A program made the translations under genes and the position numbers. From contig CALEJT010000009.1 in NCBI GenBank assembly GCA_937898685.1, forward strand, positions 1 to 12,992: a DNA stretch of 12,992 nucleotides, read 5' to 3'. This DNA comes from an uncultured Gammaproteobacteria bacterium. GTDB lineage: Bacteria; Pseudomonadota; Gammaproteobacteria; Pseudomonadales; Pseudohongiellaceae. The notes under the pieces are model-generated. The model saw nothing but the letters and a program-made list of their open reading frames with translations, did not search any database and was not told the DNA's origin. This document shows positions 7,083-12,992 of this stretch, piece by piece (positions within the stretch are counted from its first letter, which is position 1; every line of letters begins with the position of its first letter).

Positions 7083-7113
7083 GGTGGATAAGTGGGCACT
7101 CATCTGGGGATAA
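7083..7113 (+). promoter_or_regulatory. Two DnaA-like boxes upstream of the nrdA promoter
   Basis: GGTGGATAA (7083-7091) and TGGGGATAA (7105-7113) each differ from the DnaA box TGTGGATAA at one base. They have the same orientation and start 22 bp apart, about two helical turns. A weaker third, CAGGGATAA, is at 7127-7135. They lie some 60 to 90 bp upstream of the predicted start. In E. coli, DnaA binds upstream of nrdAB and couples its expression to replication; the same role here is an inference. Confidence 0.5.
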
Positions 7114-7170
7114 GTTCGGTATAAGCCAGGGATAACTCAAACTGCGATCCGGGCCGCATTTTCTGAGGAA

Positions 7171-7321
7171 GGGGACAGCCACTTTCGTGCCAACTTTGCG
7201 GGGAGGGACAGTCACCTTGTAGGGGGCGCTTGATGGGACACTCACCTTCGCGTCCATCGAAAGGTGAGTGTCCCCTCCCAGAACGAAGGTGGCTGTCCCC
7301 TGTTGCTGGGTGAGTGTCCCC
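7171..7321. repeat. Cluster of six AAGGTGnnTGTCCC repeats, inverted in two sets
   Basis: Three copies read on the minus strand (7171-7185, 7205-7218, 7235-7250) and three on the plus strand (7261-7275, 7285-7300, 7308-7321). The inner pair forms a perfect 14-bp hairpin: GGGACACTCACCTT (7235-7248) with AAGGTGAGTGTCCC (7261-7274) over 12 bases. The copies vary at two central bases and in the flanks, like REP or related short palindromic repeats. They lie between the ABC gene end and the nrdA promoter and could slow or end transcription coming from the arg operon. Confidence 0.85.
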
Positions 7322-7326
7322 TTCTG

Positions 7327-7348
7327 CAAAACGCTCTTGGAAAAGCGT
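7327..7348 (-). terminator. Weak terminator-like hairpin downstream of the arg/ABC operon
   Basis: On the minus strand ACGCT (7344-7348) pairs with AGCGT (7331-7335) over 8 bases, followed by TTTT (7328-7331, sharing its first T with the stem end). The stem is short, so efficiency is doubtful. It is the best candidate after the stop at 7489 apart from the repeat hairpin at 7235-7274. Confidence 0.3.
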
Positions 7349-7444
7349 CGATAAGTTGAAGGACGACACGTTGCAGCGCTGTTGTGTCAGTGTGTCAGAG
7401 GCGCGCGAAACCCTGTGATTTTCAGGCTTTGGCGTTATCGGGGT

Positions 7445-7464
7445 GACCACAAGATATTGTGGTC
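7445..7464. promoter_or_regulatory. NrdR-like extended palindrome, inverted near-copy of 6601-6620
   Basis: GACCACAAGATATTGTGGTC has perfect 8-base outer arms and matches the NrdR pattern at 13 of 16 positions (7447-7462). Its reverse complement equals the 6601-6620 site except for one base. It lies 24 bp beyond the ABC gene stop. Next to it, at 7476-7489, is a second perfect palindrome, ATTCCGATCGGAAT, which touches that stop codon. Confidence 0.55.
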
Positions 7465-7488
7465 AATTGTGTGAAATTCCGATCGGAA

Positions 7489-8538
7489 TCAGGCGGGAAA
7501 GAGGCGCAGGTGCTGGTTGCTGAGGCGCAGGTTGACCTCGGCGCCGTGCGGCAGACCGGCGAGCGCTTCGTCGTGGCTGGTGAGGACGGAACCATCGCTC
7601 AGACGCAGCGTGGTCTGGGTGTAGGTGCCGATGAACTGCTGGTTCTCGATGCGCGCCACTGCACCACCGGCGGGACTGTAGTGCACATTCCAGGGGCGCA
7701 GCAGCAGTTGCACGGCGCGGCCTTCGGCATGCCACTCGGGATGCGGCTTTTCCAGTTCCACTTCGCCGAGCAGGGTCTGCACGCGTGTCGGGCTGAGCAG
7801 CGTGGCGCGCAGGAATTGTCCGTGCGAGACGAAGGCGGCCACTTCGGGCGACACCGGCTCATGGAACAACTGGTGCGGGGGGGCCCATTGCAGAAGCTTG
7901 CCGCCCGACATCACGCCGATCACGTCGCTCATCGTGAATGCTTCGTTCTGATCGTGCGTGACGAGAATCGCCGTGGTCTGGTGCTTGCGCAGGATGTCGC
8001 GCACTTCGAGGCTGAGCGCGCGGCGCAGTTCGGTGTCGAGATTCGAGAAGGGTTCGTCGAGCAACAACAGCTTCGGACGCGGCGCCAAGGCACGCGCCAG
8101 CGCGATGCGTTGCTGCTGTCCACCGGAAAGCTGATGCGGATAGAGAGCCGCATATTCCTCGAGTCGGATCAGCGCGAGCAGTTGCGCGGTACGTTCGTTC
8201 TGTTCGTGTTTGCTCAGGCCATGCAGGCCGAAGGCGATGTTCTCGCGTACGGTGAGATGTGGAAACAGTGCGTAGTCCTGGAACACCATGCCGACCTGGC
8301 GTTTTTCCGGTGGCAGGTTGTGCGTGGGCGTGCTGAGCGTAAGGCCGGCGAGCTGGATGCTGCCCGAGTGGATCGGTTCGAGACCGGCGATGGCGCGCAG
8401 GGCAGTGGTCTTGCCGCAGCCGCTGGCGCCAAGCAGACAGGCGATGTGGCCTTGCTCGACCTCGAAGCTGAGGTCACGCAGCACTTCCTTGTCGCCGTAG
8501 CGGCACGTGATGCTGTCGATGCGTAGCCAGTGGCTCAT
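7489..8538 (-). CDS. ABC transporter ATP-binding protein, FbpC/PotA-like with TOBE-type tail
   Basis: This encodes 349 residues. All ATPase motifs are intact: Walker A GASGCGKT (37-44), Q-loop Q87 (FQDYALFPH), signature LSGGQQQ (137-143), Walker B LLLLDEP (157-163), D-loop SNLD and the switch H195 (VTHD). Residues from about 235 on look like the TOBE regulatory domain of importers for iron(III), sulfate or polyamines. It would energise an importer at the inner membrane, but no permease or binding protein is encoded here, so the substrate is unknown. It begins 22 bp after argF and is probably in its operon; an ABC ATPase also follows argF in Pseudomonas, which suggests a conserved link. The ATG at 8538 has AGGAGG 13 bases upstream, a rather long spacing, but no better in-frame start is seen. 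Confidence 0.92.
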   Translation of the reverse strand: MSHWLRIDSITCRYGDKEVLRDLSFEVEQGHIACLLGASGCGKTTALRAIAGLEPIHSGSIQLAGLTLSTPTHNLPPEKRQVGMVFQDYALFPHLTVRENIAFGLHGLSKHEQNERTAQLLALIRLEEYAALYPHQLSGGQQQRIALARALAPRPKLLLLDEPFSNLDTELRRALSLEVRDILRKHQTTAILVTHDQNEAFTMSDVIGVMSGGKLLQWAPPHQLFHEPVSPEVAAFVSHGQFLRATLLSPTRVQTLLGEVELEKPHPEWHAEGRAVQLLLRPWNVHYSPAGGAVARIENQQFIGTYTQTTLRLSDGSVLTSHDEALAGLPHGAEVNLRLSNQHLRLFPA

Positions 8539-8560
8539 GCCGGTGTCAGTGCCTCCTGCC

Positions 8561-9466
8561 TCAGCGGCAGAGCAGGAATTCCAGCAGCGCCTTCTGGGCG
8601 TGCAGGCGATTTTCCGCCTCGTCCCACACCACGGAATCGGGATGGTCGATCACTTCGGCTGCCACTTCTTCGCCGCGATGGGCGGGCAGGCAGTGCAGGA
8701 AGATGGCATCGCTGGCGGCGCGGCTCATGAGATCGGCCGTCACCTGATAGGCCGCGAAGGCTTCCTTGCGTTTCAGCTGTTCGCTTTCCTGGCCCATCGA
8801 AGCCCACACGTCGGTGGCGACGAGCGAGGCGCCTTTCACCGCTTCTTCCGGCTTGCGCACGATGCGGACGCGATCCTTGTTCGCTTCGAGCAGGGATGCC
8901 ATCGGTTCATAGCCTTCGGGGCAGGCCACCACGAGTTCGAAGTCGAGCAACCGTGCAGCGTCGATGAAGCTGTTGCACATGTTGTTGCCGTCGCCGACCC
9001 AGCACACGGTCTTGCCGCTGATGTCACCGCGGTGTTCCTGATAGGTCTGCATGTCGGCCAGCAACTGGCAGGGGTGATGATCGTCGGTGAGCGCGTTGAT
9101 CACCGGCACTTTCGATACGGCCGCCATGCGCTCGACTTTCGAATGTTCGAAGGTGCGCACCATGATGGCGTCGCACATGCTGGCGAGCACGCGCGTGGTG
9201 TCTTCGATCGGTTCGCCACGACCGAGCTGCGTGTCGTTGGGCGACAGGAAGATCGAGCCGCCGCCGAGTTGGATCATGGCGGTCTCGAAGGAAACGCGGG
9301 TACGTGTGGACGCTTTCTCGAACACCATCGCCAACGTGCGGTACTTGAGTACCTCGTGGCGCAGCCCGTTGCGCAGTTGTGTCTTCAGTTCGCTGGCGCG
9401 CTGAAGGAGCTGCTTGAGCTCGCTGGGGCTGAGATCGGTGAGTCTGAGAAAGTGTCTAACGGCCAT
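8561..9466 (-). CDS. argF: Ornithine carbamoyltransferase
   Basis: This encodes 301 residues, full length for the anabolic enzyme. It joins carbamoyl phosphate and ornithine to make citrulline, the sixth step from glutamate towards arginine, in the cytoplasm. The carbamoyl-phosphate loop is STRTR (53-57), with HPCQ at 131-134. The ornithine side has DVWASMGQE (219-227) and HCLPAHRG (258-265). STRTR distinguishes it from acetylornithine carbamoyltransferases of Xanthomonas type. Its start overlaps the end of argD by 11 bp, with AGGAG inside argD seven bases before the ATG, so translation may be coupled. No sign of damage. Confidence 0.96.
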   Translation of the reverse strand: MAVRHFLRLTDLSPSELKQLLQRASELKTQLRNGLRHEVLKYRTLAMVFEKASTRTRVSFETAMIQLGGGSIFLSPNDTQLGRGEPIEDTTRVLASMCDAIMVRTFEHSKVERMAAVSKVPVINALTDDHHPCQLLADMQTYQEHRGDISGKTVCWVGDGNNMCNSFIDAARLLDFELVVACPEGYEPMASLLEANKDRVRIVRKPEEAVKGASLVATDVWASMGQESEQLKRKEAFAAYQVTADLMSRAASDAIFLHCLPAHRGEEVAAEVIDHPDSVVWDEAENRLHAQKALLEFLLCR

Positions 9467-10640
9467 GACAGAACTCCTGCACGAGCGTGACGACCGTCGC
9501 CGCCAGGAAGTCGGCTTCGGTCTGTGAAAGCACCAGAGGCGGCACCATGCGAATGGTGTTGCCGCTGGCGATGTTGATCAGCAAACCGCGCTCGCGGGCG
9601 CGAGTGGCGAGTTCGCCGCATTCCTTATCGAGTTCGATGCCGAGCATCAGGCCCTTGCCGCGGATTTCGCGGATGCCGGGCACGTTGGCCAAGTCGCGGC
9701 GGAAACGTTCGAGCAGATGAGCGCCGATACGTGCCGCGTTGCCGCAGAGATCTTCTTGTTCCAATGCTTTGTAAACCGCCAGACCTGCGGCGCAGGCGAG
9801 CGGGCTGCCACCGAAGGTGGAGCCGTGATGGCCGGGCTGGAACACGTTGGCGGCAGGACCGGCGGCCAGACAGGCGCCGATCGGGAAACCATTACCGAGA
9901 CCTTTGGCGGTGGCCATGATGTCGGGACGCACACCTTCGTGCTGACACGCGAACCAAGCGCCGGTGCGACCGTTGCCGGTCTGAATCTCGTCGAGGATGA
10001 GCAGCAGGTTGTGCTTGTCGCAGATATCGCGCAGCGCCTTCACGAAGCCTGCCGCCGGCATGCGCACACCGCCTTCGCCCTGGATCGGTTCGGCGAGAAT
10101 CGCGCAGATTTGCGGGTTGGCGGCGACGGCGGCTTCGACTGCGGCCACGTCGTTGTAGGGCACGCGCACGAACCCTTCGAGCAGCGGCGTGAAGCCTTCC
10201 TGATATTTCGGGCTGTGCGTGGCGGTGAGTGCGCCAAGCGTGCGGCCGTGGAAGGCGCCTTCGAACACCAGAATCGTCGGCAAACTCAGGCCACGCGCGT
10301 GACCGATCTTGCGCGCGAGTTTGAGCGAGGCTTCGATGGCTTCGGCGCCGGAGTTGCAGAAGAACACCTGCTCCATGCCGCTGCGGCGGCAGAGTTCGTT
10401 CGCGAGTTCTTCCTGCAGGGGAATGCGATAGAGGTTCGAGGTGTGAACGAGCGTGGCCACCTGCTGTTGGATGGCAGCGATGAAGCCGGGATGGCTATGG
10501 CCGAGGGCGTTTACGGCCACGCCCGCTACCGCGTCGAGGTAGCGTTTGCCGTCGCTGTCCACCAGGTAGCAGCCTTCGCCTTTGACGAAGGCGACCGGGG
10601 CCCGGCCGTAAGTGGTCATCAGCGTGGCGGGTATGCTCAT
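9456..10640 (-). CDS. argD: Acetylornithine aminotransferase
   Basis: This encodes 394 residues, a fold-type I class III PLP aminotransferase. It converts N-acetylglutamate semialdehyde to N-acetylornithine, using glutamate as amino donor; many members also act on succinyl-diaminopimelate or succinylornithine. Motifs: NSGAEA (96-101) for the cofactor phosphate, LILDEIQTG with D217 contacting the pyridine nitrogen, K246 in TAKGLGNG as the Schiff-base lysine, and HGSTFGGSP (272-280). Its place directly before argF favours the arginine-synthesis role over the catabolic AstC/AruC role. The start at 10640 has AAGGA about ten bases upstream. It is the first gene of the presumed argD-argF-ABC operon. 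Confidence 0.93.
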   Translation of the reverse strand: MSIPATLMTTYGRAPVAFVKGEGCYLVDSDGKRYLDAVAGVAVNALGHSHPGFIAAIQQQVATLVHTSNLYRIPLQEELANELCRRSGMEQVFFCNSGAEAIEASLKLARKIGHARGLSLPTILVFEGAFHGRTLGALTATHSPKYQEGFTPLLEGFVRVPYNDVAAVEAAVAANPQICAILAEPIQGEGGVRMPAAGFVKALRDICDKHNLLLILDEIQTGNGRTGAWFACQHEGVRPDIMATAKGLGNGFPIGACLAAGPAANVFQPGHHGSTFGGSPLACAAGLAVYKALEQEDLCGNAARIGAHLLERFRRDLANVPGIREIRGKGLMLGIELDKECGELATRARERGLLINIASGNTIRMVPPLVLSQTEADFLAATVVTLVQEFCHGR

Positions 10641-10724
10641 CGGGCACGTTCCTTTCGTGGCGAATGTGGACGACTGCTCTTGCTTCGCGCCAACTTTGGG
10701 CGCTTTTCTCGAACTCCGAAAACG

Positions 10725-10756
10725 AAAAGGGCAGCCATGGGCCGCCCGAAGGCGGC
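10725..10756 (-). terminator. Overlapping hairpins at the argD start site, one terminator-like
   Basis: On the minus strand two stems share the stretch 10741-10746. Stem A is GCCGCC-TTCG-GGCGGC (10741-10756), perfect with a stable tetraloop. Stem B is GGGCGGC (10741-10747) with GCTGCCC (10729-10735), one G-T wobble, followed directly by TTTT. They cannot form together, which is the layout of an attenuator. However, the predicted start near 10751 falls inside stem A, so stem A may be only partly transcribed. Confidence 0.4.
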
Positions 10757-10757
10757 G

Positions 10758-10786
10758 ATTCTAGTGGAACAAGGCGGGGATGAAAA
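10758..10786 (-). promoter_or_regulatory. Candidate sigma70 promoter of argD
   Basis: On the minus strand TTTTCA (10781-10786, 4 of 6 to consensus) is followed after 17 bp by TAGAAT (10758-10763, 5 of 6). The start would fall near 10751, about 110 nt before the argD ATG. I could not find an ArgR box pair near it. Confidence 0.5.
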
Positions 10787-10946
10787 GCACCTGCGGCGAT
10801 CCCGGAAAAGGCGGGTTTGTGGCGTCGTTTGGTCGGTATGTCGACGGTTTGGACCGGTTGCTGGAGCTCTTTCGTTGACGAAGCAGGTGCTGCGTGTGAG
10901 GTGTGTGTTACGCGGAGTCGGGCATGACTTGCGATCGAGACGGTGC

Positions 10947-10980
10947 GTAGGTTGGCGCCGAGCGCAGGCGAAGCCCGACG
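10947..10980 (+). repeat. GTAG-headed REP-like palindromic repeat, copy A
   Basis: It begins GTAGGTTGGCGC and ends GCGAAGCCCGACG, forming an imperfect hairpin. The 5' GTAG followed by a hairpin foot is the hallmark of REP elements handled by REP-associated tyrosine transposases in Pseudomonas and Stenotrophomonas. An inverted copy is at 11261-11295. Confidence 0.7.
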
Positions 10981-11260
10981 CGGGGGTATGACTTTGGGTC
11001 GTACGCCGCCGAGATGCGGCGAGATCGGAGTGAAGGTGGATTTGCGAGGAACTCTCTTCGCGGGGCTTGATGCTCACTTCGGGATCGCTGATGGAACGCA
11101 GCATCGCAAGCAGCTCGCACGTCCTGTCCTCGCCCCAGCAGACACTCCGCCACTGCAACTTGCTCGATCGCCAAGGATTGGGACCTTTTCTGTGAGCGGT
11201 GAATGAGAGGAAGAACAGTGGGTGCACCATTTGAAGTGCAACGCTGTTTCTGACATCGCT

Positions 11261-11295
11261 CGTTGGGCTTCGCCTGCGGCGCAGCGCCAACCTAC
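11261..11295 (-). repeat. GTAG-headed REP-like palindromic repeat, copy B
   Basis: Read on the minus strand it begins GTAGGTTGGCGC and ends GCGAAGCCCAACG, so it matches copy A with a few changes in the loop. A partial third head, GTAGGTGGGCGCC, lies at 11314-11326 on the minus strand. Copies A and B point outward with their GTAG heads and bound a 349-bp segment. Confidence 0.7.
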
Positions 11296-11365
11296 ACAGC
11301 CTGTCGCAGAACCGGCGCCCACCTACGTAATACCTGCGCTATAGTGCGCGCTTCCTCTGCTGTGG

Positions 11366-12922
11366 ATGCTGTTCATGATCGACACCATCGAGCTCAGTCT
11401 GTTCGTCAGCCGCCTGGAAGCCATCTGCAATGAGATGGGCGTGGTGCTGCGGCGCAGTGCGTTCTCACCGAACATCAAGGATCGTCTCGATTTTTCCTGC
11501 GCCTTGTTCGATGCGCAGGGGCAGCTGTGCGCGCAGGCCGCGCACATTCCGGTGCATCTCGGCAGCATGGCCTATGCGATGGCGGACGTGGTGCAGGCCT
11601 TCGAGTGGCGGCACGGTGATACGGTGATTCTCAACGACCCCTTCAAGGGCGGGACGCATCTGCCGGACGTCACGCTGATCACGCCTGCCTTTCATGGCGA
11701 TGAGTTGCTCGGCTTCGTGGTGAATCGTGCGCATCACGCCAACATCGGCTCCGACACGCCGGGCTCCATGCCGAATGCGAGTCGCCTCGAGGAAGAAGGC
11801 CTCCTGATCAGTCCGCAATACCTGGTGCGCGCCGGTGAATTGAATGCAGAGTTGTGTCGCAGGCTCGAGGCAGCATTGGGACTTGCGCCAGCGCAGCAAG
11901 TGCGCTTGCCCGGTGGCGATTTCACGGCGCAATACAGCGCGAATCAGGTGGGTGTTGAACGGCTGCTGGCGCTGGTGGAGCGACAAGGTGTGGCGGATTT
12001 CCGCGCGGCGCTTACCGCGCTGCAGGATTACGGCGAAGCATTGAGTCGAGCGGCGTTGGCGGATCTGCCAAAAGGTACATGGCAGTTCAGCGATGTGATG
12101 GACGACGATGGACAGGGCAATGCCGACATCGCGATTCGTCTGACGTTGAGCATCGATGAACAAGGGCTTTGTGCCGATTTTCACGGCACGGCACCGCAGG
12201 TGGCAGGCAACATCAATTGTCCGCTCGCGGTGACGGCGGCTGCGGTGTTTTACGTGCTGCGATGTTTGTTGCCCGAGCAGGCGCCGACTTGCGCGGGAGT
12301 GTTTCGTCCCCTGCGTCTGGTGGCAGAGCCGGGATCGCTCGTGCATGCGCGTCATCCGGCGGCAGTGGCGGCGGGCAATGTCGAAACCTCGATGCGTTTG
12401 GTCGACGTGATGTTGGGCGCACTGGCGCAGGCGCTGCCGGAACGTATTCCCGCGGCGAGCCAGGGCACGATGAACAACGTGGCGATGGGTGCACGCAGCG
12501 CGGCGCGGTCGTGGGATTACTACGAGACCTTGGCCGGTGGTTTGGGGGCGGGCCCCAACGGCCCGGGCATGAGCGCGGCACATGCGCACATGACCAATAC
12601 GCTCAACACACCGGTGGAAAGTTTGGAACTGCACTATCCCCTGCGCGTACGCCGCTATGCCGTGCGTCACGGCAGCGGTGGTCAAGGACGACATCGCGGT
12701 GGTGATGGTCTCGTGCGCGAGTACGAATTTCTCGAACCGACAGTGGTGAGTCTGCTCACCGAACGGCGGCGTCATGCACCGTGGGGCCTGGCCGGTGGTA
12801 AGGCCGCGGCACCCGGACGCAATCTGCTCAATGGCGAACCCTTGCCGGCCAAGACGTCGTTCACCGCGCAGCCCGGTGATGTATTGACCCTCGAAACCCC
12901 AGGCGGCGGTGGATTTGGGTGA
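11366..12922 (+). CDS. hyuB: Hydantoinase B / 5-oxoprolinase beta-type protein
   Basis: This encodes 518 residues, close to the usual family length. Family members (HyuB, N-methylhydantoinase beta, the C-terminal half of 5-oxoprolinase, acetone carboxylase relatives) work with a HyuA-type partner to open five-membered cyclic imides or oxoproline using ATP. Visible family features are SPNIKDRLDFSCALFD (34-49), HIPVHLGSM (60-68), NDPFKGGTHLPD (90-101), RAHHANIG (121-128) followed by DTPGSMP, and the C-terminal Gly-rich PGGGGFG. There is no signal peptide, so it is cytoplasmic. Starts at 11366 and 11375 are both possible, with no clear ribosome site before either. No hyuA is found upstream and only 70 bp remain downstream, so the partner may lie outside the window or elsewhere. 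The exact substrate cannot be told. Confidence 0.88.
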   Translation: MLFMIDTIELSLFVSRLEAICNEMGVVLRRSAFSPNIKDRLDFSCALFDAQGQLCAQAAHIPVHLGSMAYAMADVVQAFEWRHGDTVILNDPFKGGTHLPDVTLITPAFHGDELLGFVVNRAHHANIGSDTPGSMPNASRLEEEGLLISPQYLVRAGELNAELCRRLEAALGLAPAQQVRLPGGDFTAQYSANQVGVERLLALVERQGVADFRAALTALQDYGEALSRAALADLPKGTWQFSDVMDDDGQGNADIAIRLTLSIDEQGLCADFHGTAPQVAGNINCPLAVTAAAVFYVLRCLLPEQAPTCAGVFRPLRLVAEPGSLVHARHPAAVAAGNVETSMRLVDVMLGALAQALPERIPAASQGTMNNVAMGARSAARSWDYYETLAGGLGAGPNGPGMSAAHAHMTNTLNTPVESLELHYPLRVRRYAVRHGSGGQGRHRGGDGLVREYEFLEPTVVSLLTERRRHAPWGLAGGKAAAPGRNLLNGEPLPAKTSFTAQPGDVLTLETPGGGGFG

Positions 12923-12964
12923 GCGCGGAAACGAGCGAGCCAACAGTTTGGCTCGCTCCCGCGC
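12923..12964 (+). terminator. Strong hairpin after hyuB
   Basis: GAGCGAGCCAA (12933-12943) pairs perfectly with TTGGCTCGCTC (12948-12958) over a 4-base loop. GCGCGG (12923-12928) and CCGCGC (12959-12964) can extend it past a small bulge. It starts right after the hyuB stop. There is no T-run, so it may be a rho-independent terminator of weak type or a 3'-end stabiliser. It suggests the hyuB transcript may end here. Confidence 0.5.
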
Positions 12965-12992
12965 GAACGACGCGAGCTCTGCGAGCGGCTGG

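Larger units (their letters stand above)
10787..11365. other. Intergenic region between divergent argD and hyuB
   Basis: No convincing gene is seen in this stretch of nearly 580 bases. Several open frames cross 10908-11322 on the minus strand, but none shows a ribosome site, a recognisable domain or normal composition. It holds the inverted GTAG-headed repeats listed separately. A lone TATAGT at 11340-11345, about 20 bp before hyuB, could be its -10, but there is no matching -35. A 9-bp inverted repeat, AGCACCTGC (10786-10794) and GCAGGTGCT (10883-10891), is also present. Confidence 0.5.

Noticed and set aside
7459..8526. Plus-strand open frame of 355 codons opposite the ABC ATPase
   Set aside because: It is the antisense shadow of a gene whose motifs are all intact on the minus strand.
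10908..11290. Minus-strand open frames within the REP-bounded segment
   Set aside because: No ribosome site and no domain; they run through the repeats, and compositions look non-coding.
11465..12943. Minus-strand open frame of 492 codons opposite hyuB
   Set aside because: The plus strand carries all the conserved hydantoinase B motifs; the opposite product is Arg/His-rich with no domain.

Overview
The window reads as a GC-rich gammaproteobacterial chromosome with an AT-richer patch at its left end. NrdB and NrdA closely resemble the Pseudomonas-type class Ia enzyme: NrdB starts MLSWDDF, NrdA carries two ATP cones, and an ABC ATPase sits beside argF. ArgF has an STRTR carbamoyl-phosphate loop typical of true ornithine carbamoyltransferases, which argues against Xanthomonadaceae that use acetylornithine carbamoyltransferase. 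The species cannot be named from this sequence alone.

Left patch (1 to about 1740): two copies of an AAGGTGnnTGTCCC repeat, a secreted matrixin-like zinc protease, a secreted protein of unknown function just behind it, and, on the minus strand, the decayed 5' end of a P-loop ATPase gene. The ATPase remnant keeps its Walker A motif but has an in-frame stop and is cut off soon after. This looks like acquired and partly degraded DNA next to core genes.

Core block (1734 to 10640, all minus strand; transcription runs from high to low coordinates): argD and argF overlap, and an orphan FbpC-like ABC ATPase follows 22 bp later, so these three probably form one operon. After a control region of about 1 kb come nrdA and nrdB, then a strong terminator, then a small coiled-coil protein gene. 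ArgD and ArgF carry out two steps of arginine synthesis. NrdA and NrdB make deoxyribonucleotides.

Control region (6513 to 7488): a good sigma70 promoter (TTGTCA, 17 bp, TATAGT) has an NrdR-like box over its -10 and a second NrdR-like box 31 bp downstream. Two DnaA-like boxes lie upstream. If this promoter is used, the nrdA mRNA has a leader of about 510 nt. Two further palindromes, near-identical inverted copies of each other (19 of 20 bases), lie about 840 bp apart and also resemble NrdR boxes. Six more copies of the AAGGTGnnTGTCCC repeat sit between the ABC gene and this promoter.

Right part (10641 to 12992): a 725-bp gap holds a candidate argD promoter with hairpins at its start site and a 349-bp segment bounded by inverted GTAG-headed REP-like repeats. 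It is followed by a plus-strand hyuB-type gene (hydantoinase B / 5-oxoprolinase family) with no hyuA visible, and a strong hairpin after its stop. I did not find tRNA, rRNA, a CRISPR array or a transposase gene.
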